Source of the DNA: Climacium dendroides
Taxonomy: Eukaryota > Streptophyta > Bryopsida > Hypnales > Climaciaceae
Assembly (NCBI GenBank): GCA_950106755.1
Contig: OX467089.1
Location: 622,501-686,500 of the forward strand
Length of the DNA: 64,000 nt
Direction of reading: 5' to 3'
The notes under the pieces were generated by a model, which saw nothing but the letters and a program-made list of their open reading frames with translations, was not told the origin of the DNA and did no database searches. A program made the position numbers and the translations under genes. Of this stretch, positions 1-11,440 are shown in pieces (position 1 is the first letter of the stretch; each line of letters begins with the position of its first letter).

Positions 1-21
1 ACAACATGTTTCCCATTTTTT

Positions 22-31
22 TTCACGTGAA
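22..31. promoter_or_regulatory. Perfect 10-bp palindrome ttcacgtgaa (G-box/E-box core) in a rare monomer type
   Basis: A subset of monomers carries ttcacgtgaa at the end of the T-tract where most have ttacgtgaa or a different variant. Sites read: 22, 1602, 6865, 8445, 11077, 13003, 14929, 16854, 18783, 26530, 35502, 39375 and 43951 (start positions). CACGTG is the recognition core of many bHLH and plant bZIP factors. In a satellite this may be chance from one T/C change, then spread by duplication; nearly all sites are related by the duplication offsets in this window. No evidence of promoter activity is visible. Confidence 0.5.
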
Positions 32-83
32 TATCATGAGGTTACATTTTGTTGGACACTAAAGTAGAGGGCTAGTTCATGCT

Positions 84-118
84 CCAATTTTTACTTTCAC
101 GTACGAGGTCATTCAAAG
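84..118 (+). repeat. Most conserved 35-bp core of the monomer (example)
   Basis: This stretch, from ccaattttt through cacgtacgagg to tcattcaaag, is the least variable part of the monomer across the window. It holds the 6-bp palindrome cgtacg and two CpG steps three bases apart. The rare departures are shared by descent, not scattered: cacgtgcg (for example 21,680; 22,384; 23,794; 32,061; 33,471; 37,344; 41,920), cacatacg (26,254; 35,226; 39,099; 43,675), catgtacg (10,804; 12,730; 14,656) and tacattcacg (for example 32,931; 36,100; 40,676). Conservation between variable flanks suggests a protein-binding or nucleosome-positioning role, but no binding protein can be named from sequence. Confidence 0.75.
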
Positions 119-342
119 CAACCACCAATTGCATTTGTTTTTGAATTCATGACTTTATGAATAATTGCAACTTACACAACATGTTTCCCATTTTTTTGTA
201 AGTGAACTTCATGAGGTTACGTATCGTTGGACACTAAAGTAGAGGGCTAGGTTCATGTTCCAATTTTTACTTTCACGTACGAGGTCATTCAAAGTGACCA
301 TCACTTGCATTGTTTTCCTGAATTCGTGACTTTATGAATAAT

Positions 343-353
343 TGCACCGTGCA
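343..353. repeat. 11-bp dyad tgcac-c-gtgca in the accgtg-type monomers
   Basis: Monomers of the accgtg type have a perfect 5+1+5 inverted repeat across the junction into the next monomer, while aacttg-type monomers lack it. In 39,344-39,354 and 43,920-43,930 the central base is A instead of C and the arms are intact. At about 19,811 one copy reads accctg and the dyad is broken. The dyad type is usually found downstream of a gaattcgtg block and upstream of the ttttacgtgaatat block, so these versions travel together. Dyads are common in centromeric satellites; function here is not shown. Confidence 0.7.
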
Positions 354-3300
354 CAACATGTTTCCCATTTTTTTTTACATGAATATCATGAGGTTACATT
401 TTGTTGGACACTAAAGTAGAGGGCTAGTTCATGCTCCAATTTTTACTTTCACGTACGAGGTCATTCAAAGTGACCGCCAATTGCATTTGTTTTTAAATTC
501 ATGACTTTATGAATAATTGCAACTTGCACAACATGTTTCCCATTTCTCTTAAGTGAACTTCATGAGGTTACATATTGTTGGACACTAAAGTAGAGGGCTA
601 GGTTCATGTTCCAATTTTTACTTTCACGTACGAGGTCATTCAAAGCAACCACCAATTGCATTTGTTTTTGAATTCATGACTTTATGAATAATTGCAACTT
701 GCACAACATGTTTCCCATTTTTTTGTAAGTGAACTTCATGAGGTTACATATCGTTGGACACTAAAGTAGAGGGCTAGGTTCATGTTCCAATTTTTACTTT
801 CACGTACGAGGTCATTCAAAGCAACCACCAATTGCATTTGTTTTTGAATTCATGACTTTATGAATAATTGCAACTTGCACAACATGTTTCCCATTTTTTT
901 GTAAGTGAACTTCATGAGGTTACATATCGTTGGACACTAAAGTAGAGGGCTAGTTCATGCTCCAATTTTTACTTTCACGTACGAGGTCATTCAAAGTGAC
1001 AGCCAATTGCATTTGTTTTTAAATTCATGACTTTATGAATAATTGCAACTTGCACAACATGTTTCCCATTTCTCTTAAGTGAACTTCATGAGGTTACATA
1101 TTGTTGGACACTAAAGTAGAGGGCTAGGTTCATGTTCCAATTTTTACTTTCACGTACGAGGTCATTCAAAGCAACCACCAATTGCATTTGTTTTTGAATT
1201 CGTGACTGTATGAATAATTGCAACTTGCACAACATGTTTCCCATGTCTTTTAAGTGAACTTCATGAGGTTACATATTGTTGGACACTAAAGTAGAGGGCT
1301 AGGTTCATGTTCCAATTTTTACTTTCACGTACGAGGTCATTCAAAGTGACCATCAATTGCATTTGTTTTTGAATTCATGACTTTATGAATAATTGCAACT
1401 TGCACAACATGTTTCCCATTTTTTTGTAAGTGAATTTCATGAGGTTACATATTGTTGGACACTAAAGTACAAGGCTAGATTCATGCTCCAATTTTTACTT
1501 TCACGTACGAGGTCATTCAAAGTGACCACCAATTGCATTTTTTTTTGGAATTCGTGACTTTATGAATAATTGCACCGTGCACAACATGTTTCCCATTTTT
1601 TTTCACGTGAATTTCATGAGGTTACATATTGTTGGACACTAAAGTACAAGGCTAGATTCATGCTCCAATTTTTACTTTCACGTACGAGGTCATTCAAAGT
1701 GACCACCAATTGCATTTTTTTTTGGAATTCGTGACTTTATGAATAATTGCAACTTGCACAACATGTTTCCCATTTTTTTTTACGTGAATATCATGAGGTT
1801 ACATTTTGTTGGACACTAAAGTAGAGGGCTAGTTCATGCTCCAATTTTTACTTTCACGTACGAGGACATTCAAAGTGACCGCCAATTGCATTTGTTTTTA
1901 AATTCATGACTTTATGAATAATTGCAACTGCACAACATGTTTCCCATTTCTCTTAAATGAACTTCATGAGGTTACATTTTGTTGGACACTAAAGTAGAGG
2001 GCTAGTTCATGCTCCAATTTTTACTTTCACGTACGAGGTCATTCAAAGTGACCACCAATTGCATTTTTTTTTGGAATTCGTGACTTTATGAATAATTGCA
2101 CCGTGCACAACATGTTTTCCATTTTTTTTTACGTGAATATCATGAGGTTACATTTTGTTGGACACTAAAGTAGAGGGCTAGTTCATGCTCCAATTTTTAC
2201 TTTCACGTACGAGGTCATTCAAAGTGACCGCCAATTGCATTTGTTTTTAAATTCATGACTTTATGAATAATTGCAACTTGCACAACATGTTTCCCATTTT
2301 TTTGTAAGTGAACCTCATGAGGTTACATATCGTTGGACACTAAAGTAGAGAGCTAGGTTCATGTTCCAATTTTTACTTTCACGTACGAGGTCATTCAAAG
2401 TGACCATCAATTGCATTTGTTTTTGAATTCATGACTTTATGAATAATTGCAACTTGCACAACATGTTTCCCATTTTTTTGTAAGTGAATTTCATGAGGTT
2501 ACATATTGTTGGACACTAAAGTGCAAGGCTAGATTCATGCTCCAATTTTTACTTTCACGTACGAGGTCATTCAAAGTGACCACCAATTGCATTTTTTTTT
2601 GGAATTCGTGACTTTATGAATAATTGCACCGTGCACAACATGTTTCCCATTTTTTTTTACGTGAATATCATGAGGTTACATTTTGTTGGACACTAAAGTA
2701 GAGGGCTAGTTCATGCTCCAATTTTTACTTTCACGTACGAGGTCATTCAAAGTGAACGCCAATTGCATTTGTTTTTAAATTCATGACTTTATGAATAATT
2801 GCAACTTGCACAACATGTTTCCCATTTCTCTTAAGTGAACTTCATGAGGTTACATATTGTTGGACACTAAAGTAGAGGGCTAGGTTCATGTTCCAATTTT
2901 TACTTTCACGTACGAGGTCATTCAAAGCAACCACCAATTGCATTTGTTTTTGAATTCATGACTTTATGAATAATTGCAACTTGCACAACATGTTTCCCAT
3001 TTTTTTGTAAGTGAACTTCATGAGGTTACATATCGTTGGACACTAAAGTAGAGGGCTAGTTCATGCTCCAATTTTTACTTTCACGTACGAGGTCATTCAA
3101 AGTGACCGCCAATTGCATTTGTTTTTAAATTCATGACTTTATGAATAATTGCAACTTGCACAACATGTTTCCCATTTCTCTTAAGTGAACTTCATGAGGT
3201 TACATATTGTTGGACACTAAAGTAGAGGGCTAGGTTCATGTTCCAATTTTTACTTTCACGTACGAGGTCATTCAAAGTGACCATCAATTGCATTTGTTTT

Positions 3301-4739
3301 TGAATTCATGACTTTATGAATAATTGCAACTTGCACAACATGTTTCCCATTTTTTTGTAAGTGAATTTCATGAGGTTACATATTGTTGGACACTAAAGTA
3401 CAAGGCTAGATTCATGCTCCAATTTTTACTTTCACGTACGAGGTCATTCAAAGTGACCACCAATTGCATTTTTTTTTGGAATTCGTGACTTTATGAATAA
3501 TTGCAACTTGCACAACATGTTTCCCATTTTTTTTTACGTGAATATCATGAGGTTACATTTTGTTGGACACTAAAGTAGAGGGCTAGTTCATGCTCCAATT
3601 TTTACTTTCACGTACGAGGACATTCAAAGTGACCGCCAATTGCATTTGTTTTTAAATTCATGACTTTATGAATAATTGCAACTGCACAACATGTTTCCCA
3701 TTTCTCTTAAATGAACTTCATGAGGTTACATTTTGTTGGACACTAAAGTAGAGGGCTAGTTCATGCTCCAATTTTTACTTTCACGTACGAGGTCATTCAA
3801 AGTGACCACCAATTGCATTTTTTTTTGGAATTCGTGACTTTATGAATAATTGCACCGTGCACAACATGTTTCCCATTTTTTTTTACGTGAATATCATGAG
3901 GTTACATTTTGTTGGACACTAAAGTAGAGGGCTAGTTCATGCTCCAATTTTTACTTTCACGTACGAGGTCATTCAAAGTGACCATCAATTGCATTTGTTT
4001 TTGAATTCATGACTTTATGAATAATTGCAACTTGCACAACATGTTTCCCATTTCTTTGTAAGTGAATTTCATGAGGTTACATATTGTTGGACACTAAAGT
4101 GCAAGGCTAGATTCATGCTCCAATTTTTACTTTCACGTACGAGGTCATTCAAAGTGACCACCAATTGCATTTTTTTTTGGAATTCGTGACTTTATGAATA
4201 ATTGCACCGTGCACAACATGTTTCCCATTTTTTTTTACGTGAATATCATGAGGTTACATTTTGTTGGACACTAAAGTAGAGGGCTAGTTCATGCTCCAAT
4301 TTTTACTTTCACGTACGAGGTCATTCAAAGTGACCATCAATTGCATTGTTTTCCTGAATTCGTGACTTTATGAATAATTGCACCGTGCACAACATGTTTC
4401 CCATTTTTTTTTACATGAATATCATGAGGTTACATTTTGTTGGACACTAAAGTAGAGGGCTAGTTCATGCTCCAATTTTTACTTTCACGTACGAGGTCAT
4501 TCAAAGTGAACGCCAATTGCATTTGTTTTTAAATTCATGACTTTATGAATAATTGCAACTTGCACAACATGTTTCCCATTTCTCTTAAGTGAACTTCATG
4601 AGGTTACATATTGTTGGACACTAAAGTAGAGGGCTAGGTTCATGTTCCAATTTTTACTTTCACGTACGAGGTCATTCAAAGCAACCACCAATTGCATTTG
4701 TTTTTGAATTCATGACTTTATGAATAATTGCAACTTGCA

Positions 4740-5870
4740 CAACATGTTTCCCATTTTTTTGTAAGTGAACTTCGTGAGGTTACATATCGTTGGACACTAA
4801 AGTAGAGAGCTAGGTTCATGCTCCAATTTTTACTTTCACGTACGAGGTCATTCAAAGTGACCATCAATTGCATTTGTTTTTGAATTCATGACTTTATGAA
4901 TAATTGCAACTTGCACAACATGTTTCCCATTTTTTTGTAAGTGAATTTCATGAGGTTACATATTGTTGGACACTAAAGTAGAGGGCTAGGTTCATGTTCC
5001 AATTTTTACTTTCACGTACGAGGTCATTCAAAGCAACCACCAATTGCATTTGTTTTTGAATTCATGACTTTATGAATAATTGCAACTTGCACAACATGTT
5101 TCCCATTTTTTTGTAAGTGAACTTCATGAGGTTACATATCGTTGGACACTAAAGTAGAGGGCTAGTTCATGCTCCAATTTTTACTTTCACGTACGAGGTC
5201 ATTCAAAGTGACCGCCAATTGCATTTGTTTTTAAATTCATGACTTTATGAATAATTGCAACTTGCACAACATGTTTCCCATTTCTCTTAAGTGAACTTCA
5301 TGAGGTTACATATTGTTGGACACTAAAGTAGAGGGCTAGGTTCATGTTCCAATTTTTACTTTCACGTACGAGGTCATTCAAAGCAACCACCAATTGCATT
5401 TGTTTTTGAATTCATGACTTTATGAATAATTGCAACTTGCACAACATGTTTCCCATTTTTTTGTAAGTGAACTTCATGAGGTTACATATCGTTGGACACT
5501 AAAGTAGAGAGCTAGGTTCATGCTCCAATTTTTACTTTCACGTACGAGGTCATTCAAAGTGACCATCAATTGCATTTGTTTTTGAATTCATGACTTTATG
5601 AATAATTGCAACTTGCACAACATGTTTCCCATTTTTTTGTAAGTGAATTTCATGAGGTTACATATTGTTGGACACTAAAGTAGAGGGCTAGGTTCATGTT
5701 CCAATTTTTACTTTCACGTACGAGGTCATTCAAAGCAACCACCAATTGCATTTGTTTTTGAATTCATGACTTTATGAATAATTGCAACTTGCACAACATG
5801 TTTCCCATTTTTTTGTAAGTGAACTTCATGAGGTTACATATCGTTGGACACTAAAGTAGAGGGCTAGTTC
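4740..5870 (+). repeat. 4-monomer duplication within the left domain (702-bp step)
   Basis: The unusual gtagagagctagg variant occurs at 4,801 and 5,503, 702 bp apart, within the same order of neighbouring monomer types (caaccacc, then gtgaccatc, then caaccacc). Near 5,910 a private change (gttaccgcc for gtgaccgcc) marks the later copy. Edges are approximate. Confidence 0.65.
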
Positions 5871-6843
5871 ATGCTCCAATTTTTACTTTCACGTACGAGG
5901 TCATTCAAAGTTACCGCCAATTGCATTTGTTTTTAAATTCATGACTTTATGAATAATTGCAACTTGCACAACATGTTTCCCATTTCTCTTAAGTGAACTT
6001 CATGAGGTTACATATTGTTGGACACTAAAGTAGAGGGCTAGGTTCATGTTCCAATTTTTACTTTCACGTACGAGGTCATTCAAAGCAACCACCAATTGCA
6101 TTTGTTTTTGAATTCGTGACTGTATGAATAATTGCAACTTGCACAACATGTTTCCCATTTCTTTTAAGTGAACTTCATGAGGTTACATATTGTTGGACAC
6201 TAAAGTAGAGGGCTAGGTTCATGTTCCAATTTTTACTTTCACGTACGAGGTCATTCAAAGTGACCATCAATTGCATTTGTTTTTGAATTCATGACTTTAT
6301 GAATAATTGCAACTTGCACAACATGTTTCCCATTTTTTTGTAAGTGAATTTCATGAGGTTACATATTGTTGGACACTAAAGTACAAGCCTAGATTCATGC
6401 TCCAATTTTTACTTTCACGTACGAGGTCATTCAAAGTGACCACCAATTGCATTTTTTTTTGGAATTCGTGACTTTATGAATAATTGCACCGTGCACAACA
6501 TGTTTCCCATTTTTTTTTACGTGAATATCATGAGGTTACATTTTGTTGGACACTAAAGTAGAGGGCTAGTTCATGCTCCAATTTTTACTTTCACGTACGA
6601 GGACATTCAAAGTGACCGCCAATTGCATTTGTTTTTAAATTCATGACTTTATGAATAATTGCAACTGCACAACATGTTTCCCATTTCTCTTAAATGAACT
6701 TCATGAGGTTACATTTTGTTGGACACTAAAGTAGAGGGCTAGTTCATGCTCCAATTTTTACTTTCACGTACGAGGTCATTCAAAGTGACCACCAATTGCA
6801 TTTTTTTTTGGAATTCGTGACTTTATGAATAATTGCACCGTGC

Positions 6844-9800
6844 ACAACATGTTTCCCATTTTTTTTCACGTGAATATCATGAGGTTACATTTTGTTGGAC
6901 ACTAAAGTAGAGGGCTAGTTCATGCTCCAATTTTTACTTTCACGTACGAGGTCATTCAAAGCAACCACCAATTGCATTTGTTTTTGAATTCATGACTTTA
7001 TGAATAATTGCAACTTACACAACATGTTTCCCATTTTTTTGTAAGTGAACTTCATGAGGTTACGTATCGTTGGACACTAAAGTAGAGGGCTAGGTTCATG
7101 TTCCAATTTTTACTTTCACGTACGAGGTCATTCAAAGTGACCATCACTTGCATTGTTTTCCTGAATTCGTGACTTTATGAATAATTGCACCGTGCACAAC
7201 ATGTTTCCCATTTTTTTTTACATGAATATCATGAGGTTACATTTTGTTGGACACTAAAGTAGAGGGCTAGTTCATGCTCCAATTTTTACTTTCACGTACG
7301 AGGTCATTCAAAGTGACCGCCAATTGCATTTGTTTTTAAATTCATGACTTTATGAATAATTGCAACTTGCACAACATGTTTCCCATTTCTCTTAAGTGAA
7401 CTTCATGAGGTTACATATTGTTGGACACTAAAGTAGAGGGCTAGGTTCATGTTCCAATTTTTACTTTCACGTACGAGGTCATTCAAAGCAACCACCAATT
7501 GCATTTGTTTTTGAATTCATGACTTTATGAATAATTGCAACTTGCACAACATGTTTCCCATTTTTTTGTAAGTGAACTTCATGAGGTTACATATCGTTGG
7601 ACACTAAAGTAGAGGGCTAGGTTCATGTTCCAATTTTTACTTTCACGTACGAGGTCATTCAAAGCAACCACCAATTGCATTTGTTTTTGAATTCATGACT
7701 TTATGAATAATTGCAACTTGCACAACATGTTTCCCATTTTTTTGTAAGTGAACTTCATGAGGTTACATATCGTTGGACACTAAAGTAGAGGGCTAGTTCA
7801 TGCTCCAATTTTTACTTTCACGTACGAGGTCATTCAAAGTGACAGCCAATTGCATTTGTTTTTAAATTCATGACTTTATGAATAATTGCAACTTGCACAA
7901 CATGTTTCCCATTTCTCTTAAGTGAACTTCATGAGGTTACATATTGTTGGACACTAAAGTAGAGGGCTAGGTTCATGTTCCAATTTTTACTTTCACGTAC
8001 GAGGTCATTCAAAGCAACCACCAATTGCATTTGTTTTTGAATTCGTGACTGTATGAATAATTGCAACTTGCACAACATGTTTCCCATGTCTTTTAAGTGA
8101 ACTTCATGAGGTTACATATTGTTGGACACTAAAGTAGAGGGCTAGGTTCATGTTCCAATTTTTACTTTCACGTACGAGGTCATTCAAAGTGACCATCAAT
8201 TGCATTTGTTTTTGAATTCATGACTTTATGAATAATTGCAACTTGCACAACATGTTTCCCATTTTTTTGTAAGTGAATTTCATGAGGTTACATATTGTTG
8301 GACACTAAAGTACAAGGCTAGATTCATGCTCCAATTTTTACTTTCACGTACGAGGTCATTCAAAGTGACCACCAATTGCATTTTTTTTTGGAATTCGTGA
8401 CTTTATGAATAATTGCACCGTGCACAACATGTTTCCCATTTTTTTTCACGTGAATTTCATGAGGTTACATATTGTTGGACACTAAAGTACAAGGCTAGAT
8501 TCATGCTCCAATTTTTACTTTCACGTACGAGGTCATTCAAAGTGACCACCAATTGCATTTTTTTTTGGAATTCGTGACTTTATGAATAATTGCAACTTGC
8601 ACAACATGTTTCCCATTTTTTTTTACGTGAATATCATGAGGTTACATTTTGTTGGACACTAAAGTAGAGGGCTAGTTCATGCTCCAATTTTTACTTTCAC
8701 GTACGAGGACATTCAAAGTGACCGCCAATTGCATTTGTTTTTAAATTCATGACTTTATGAATAATTGCAACTGCACAACATGTTTCCCATTTCTCTTAAA
8801 TGAACTTCATGAGGTTACATTTTGTTGGACACTAAAGTAGAGGGCTAGTTCATGCTCCAATTTTTACTTTCACGTACGAGGTCATTCAAAGTGACCACCA
8901 ATTGCATTTTTTTTTGGAATTCGTGACTTTATGAATAATTGCACCGTGCACAACATGTTTTCCATTTTTTTTTACGTGAATATCATGAGGTTACATTTTG
9001 TTGGACACTAAAGTAGAGGGCTAGTTCATGCTCCAATTTTTACTTTCACGTACGAGGTCATTCAAAGTGACCGCCAATTGCATTTGTTTTTAAATTCATG
9101 ACTTTATGAATAATTGCAACTTGCACAACATGTTTCCCATTTTTTTGTAAGTGAACCTCATGAGGTTACATATCGTTGGACACTAAAGTAGAGAGCTAGG
9201 TTCATGTTCCAATTTTTACTTTCACGTACGAGGTCATTCAAAGTGACCATCAATTGCATTTGTTTTTGAATTCATGACTTTATGAATAATTGCAACTTGC
9301 ACAACATGTTTCCCATTTTTTTGTAAGTGAATTTCATGAGGTTACATATTGTTGGACACTAAAGTGCAAGGCTAGATTCATGCTCCAATTTTTACTTTCA
9401 CGTACGAGGTCATTCAAAGTGACCACCAATTGCATTTTTTTTTGGAATTCGTGACTTTATGAATAATTGCACCGTGCACAACATGTTTCCCATTTTTTTT
9501 TACGTGAATATCATGAGGTTACATTTTGTTGGACACTAAAGTAGAGGGCTAGTTCATGCTCCAATTTTTACTTTCACGTACGAGGTCATTCAAAGTGAAC
9601 GCCAATTGCATTTGTTTTTAAATTCATGACTTTATGAATAATTGCAACTTGCACAACATGTTTCCCATTTCTCTTAAGTGAACTTCATGAGGTTACATAT
9701 TGTTGGACACTAAAGTAGAGGGCTAGGTTCATGTTCCAATTTTTACTTTCACGTACGAGGTCATTCAAAGCAACCACCAATTGCATTTGTTTTTGAATTC

Positions 9801-10348
9801 ATGACTTTATGAATAATTGCAACTTGCACAACATGTTTCCCATTTTTTTGTAAGTGAACTTCATGAGGTTACATATCGTTGGACACTAAAGTAGAGGGCT
9901 AGTTCATGCTCCAATTTTTACTTTCACGTACGAGGTCATTCAAAGTGACCGCCAATTGCATTTGTTTTTAAATTCATGACTTTATGAATAATTGCAACTT
10001 GCACAACATGTTTCCCATTTCTCTTAAGTGAACTTCATGAGGTTACATATTGTTGGACACTAAAGTAGAGGGCTAGGTTCATGTTCCAATTTTTACTTTC
10101 ACGTACGAGGTCATTCAAAGTGACCATCAATTGCATTTGTTTTTGAATTCATGACTTTATGAATAATTGCAACTTGCACAACATGTTTCCCATTTTTTTG
10201 TAAGTGAATTTCATGAGGTTACATATTGTTGGACACTAAAGTACAAGGCTAGATTCATGCTCCAATTTTTACTTTCACGTACGAGGTCATTCAAAGTGAC
10301 CACCAATTGCATTTTTTTTTGGAATTCGTGACTTTATGAATAATTGCA
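6844..10348 (+). repeat. Left 20-monomer segment, copy 2
   Basis: Second copy of 1-3,505, offset 6,843 bp. Landmarks 353 to 7,196 and 2,282 to 9,125 both give exactly this offset, so there is no net indel along the copy. Its right end runs into the 11-monomer higher-order repeat that starts near 9,515, so part of the HOR unit derives from, or shares ancestry with, this segment. Confidence 0.88.
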
Positions 10349-11440
10349 CCGTGCACAACATGTTTCCCATTTTTTTTTACGTGAATATCATGAGGTTACA
10401 TTTTGTTGGACACTAAAGTAGAGGGCTAGTTCATGCTCCAATTTTTACTTTCACGTACGAGGTCATTCAAAGTGACCATCAATTGCATTTGTTTTTGAAT
10501 TCATGACTTTATGAATAATTGCAACTTGCACAACATGTTTCCCATTTTTTTGTAAGTGAATTTCATGAGGTTACATATTGTTGGACACTAAAGTACAAGG
10601 CTAGATTCATGCTCCAATTTTTACTTTCACGTACGAGGTCATTCAAAGTGACCACCAATTGCATTTTTTTTTGGAATTCGTGACTTTATGAATAATTGCA
10701 CCGTGCACAACATGTTTCCCATTTTTTTTTACGTGAATATCATGAGGTTACATTTTGTTGGACACTAAAGTAGAGGGCTAGTTCATGCTCCAATTTTTAC
10801 TTTCATGTACGAGGACATTCAAAGTGACCGCCAATTGCATTTGTTTTTAAATTCATGACTTTATGAATAATTGCAACTGCACAACATGTTTCCCATTTCT
10901 CTTAAATGAACTTCATGAGGTTACATTTTGTTGGACACTAAAGTAGAGGGCTAGTTCATGCTCCAATTTTTACTTTCACGTACGAGGTCATTCAAAGTGA
11001 CCACCAATTGCATTTTTTTTTGGAATTCGTGACTTTATGAATAATTGCACCGTGCACAACATGTTTCCCATTTTTTTTCACGTGAATATCATGAGGTTAC
11101 ATTTTGTTGGACACTAAAGTAGAGGGCTAGTTCATGCTCCAATTTTTACTTTCACGTACGAGGTCATTCAAAGCAACCACCAATTGCATTTGTTTTTGAA
11201 TTCATGACTTTATGAATAATTGCAACTTACACAACATGTTTCCCATTTTTTTGTAAGTGAACTTCATGAGGTTACGTATCGTTGGACACTAAAGTAGAGG
11301 GCTAGTTCATGCTCCAATTTTTACTTTCACGTACGAGGACATTCAAAGTGACCGCCAATTGCATTTGTTTTTAAATTCATGACTTTATGAATAATTGCAA
11401 CTGCACAACATGTTTCCCATTTCTCTTAAATGAACTTCAT
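9515..11440 (+). repeat. 11-monomer higher-order repeat (1,926 bp), copy 1
   Basis: First of three tandem copies at a constant 1,926-bp step. Landmarks: gtgaacgcc at 9,595 and 11,521; cttacacaac-linked starts 11,231, 13,157 and 15,083; catgtacg at 10,804, 12,730 and 14,656. The unit holds several monomer types in fixed order, including the gaggacatt and aactgcac type (one base shorter than the aacttgcac form). The start is placed where homology with the next copy begins, and the exact breakpoint is not resolvable in a tandem repeat. Confidence 0.9.

Larger units (their letters stand above)
1..175 (+). repeat. Reference monomer and its block structure
   Basis: First complete copy, used here as coordinate system. 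Near-invariant blocks: 1-16 (palindrome aacatgtt and cccat), 35-45 (catgaggttac), 51-66 (gttggacactaaagta), 84-118 (35-bp core containing cacgtacgagg) and 151-169 (gactttatgaataattgca). Variable blocks come in a few versions each. Block 17-34 is a T-tract followed by acgtgaatat or gtaagtgaactt, or tctcttaagtgaactt. Block 46-50 is atttt, atatt or atatc. Block 67-83 is the gagggctag or caaggctag type. Block 119-150 is gtgaccgcc, caaccacc, gtgaccatc or gtgaccacc, each with its own following T-rich tract. Block 170-173 is the aacttg or accgtg type. Combinations of versions define monomer types, and their order defines the higher-order repeats. Confidence 0.95.
1..3505 (+). repeat. Left 20-monomer segment, copy 1 (repeated 6,843 bp downstream)
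   Basis: This segment matches 6,844-10,348 at a constant offset of 6,843 bp (39 monomers). Shared rare markers include cttacacaac (copy starts 176 and 7,019), gtgaccatcacttgc near 297, gacagcc near 1,009, cccatgtct near 1,242, and aacctcatg near 2,311. The match ends near 3,505, where this copy has gcaacttg and the other has gcaccgtg. I saw no mismatch in the markers checked before that point, so the two copies look recent. Confidence 0.88.

Noticed and set aside
17..34. T-tracts as transcription terminators
   Set aside because: The T7-T9 runs are part of every monomer, have no adjoining hairpin and no associated gene.
145..162. Hairpin from attcat/atgaat around gacttt in each monomer
   Set aside because: A 6-bp AT-rich stem with a 6-base loop is weak, and the arms are lost in the common gaattcgtg version, so no function is claimed.
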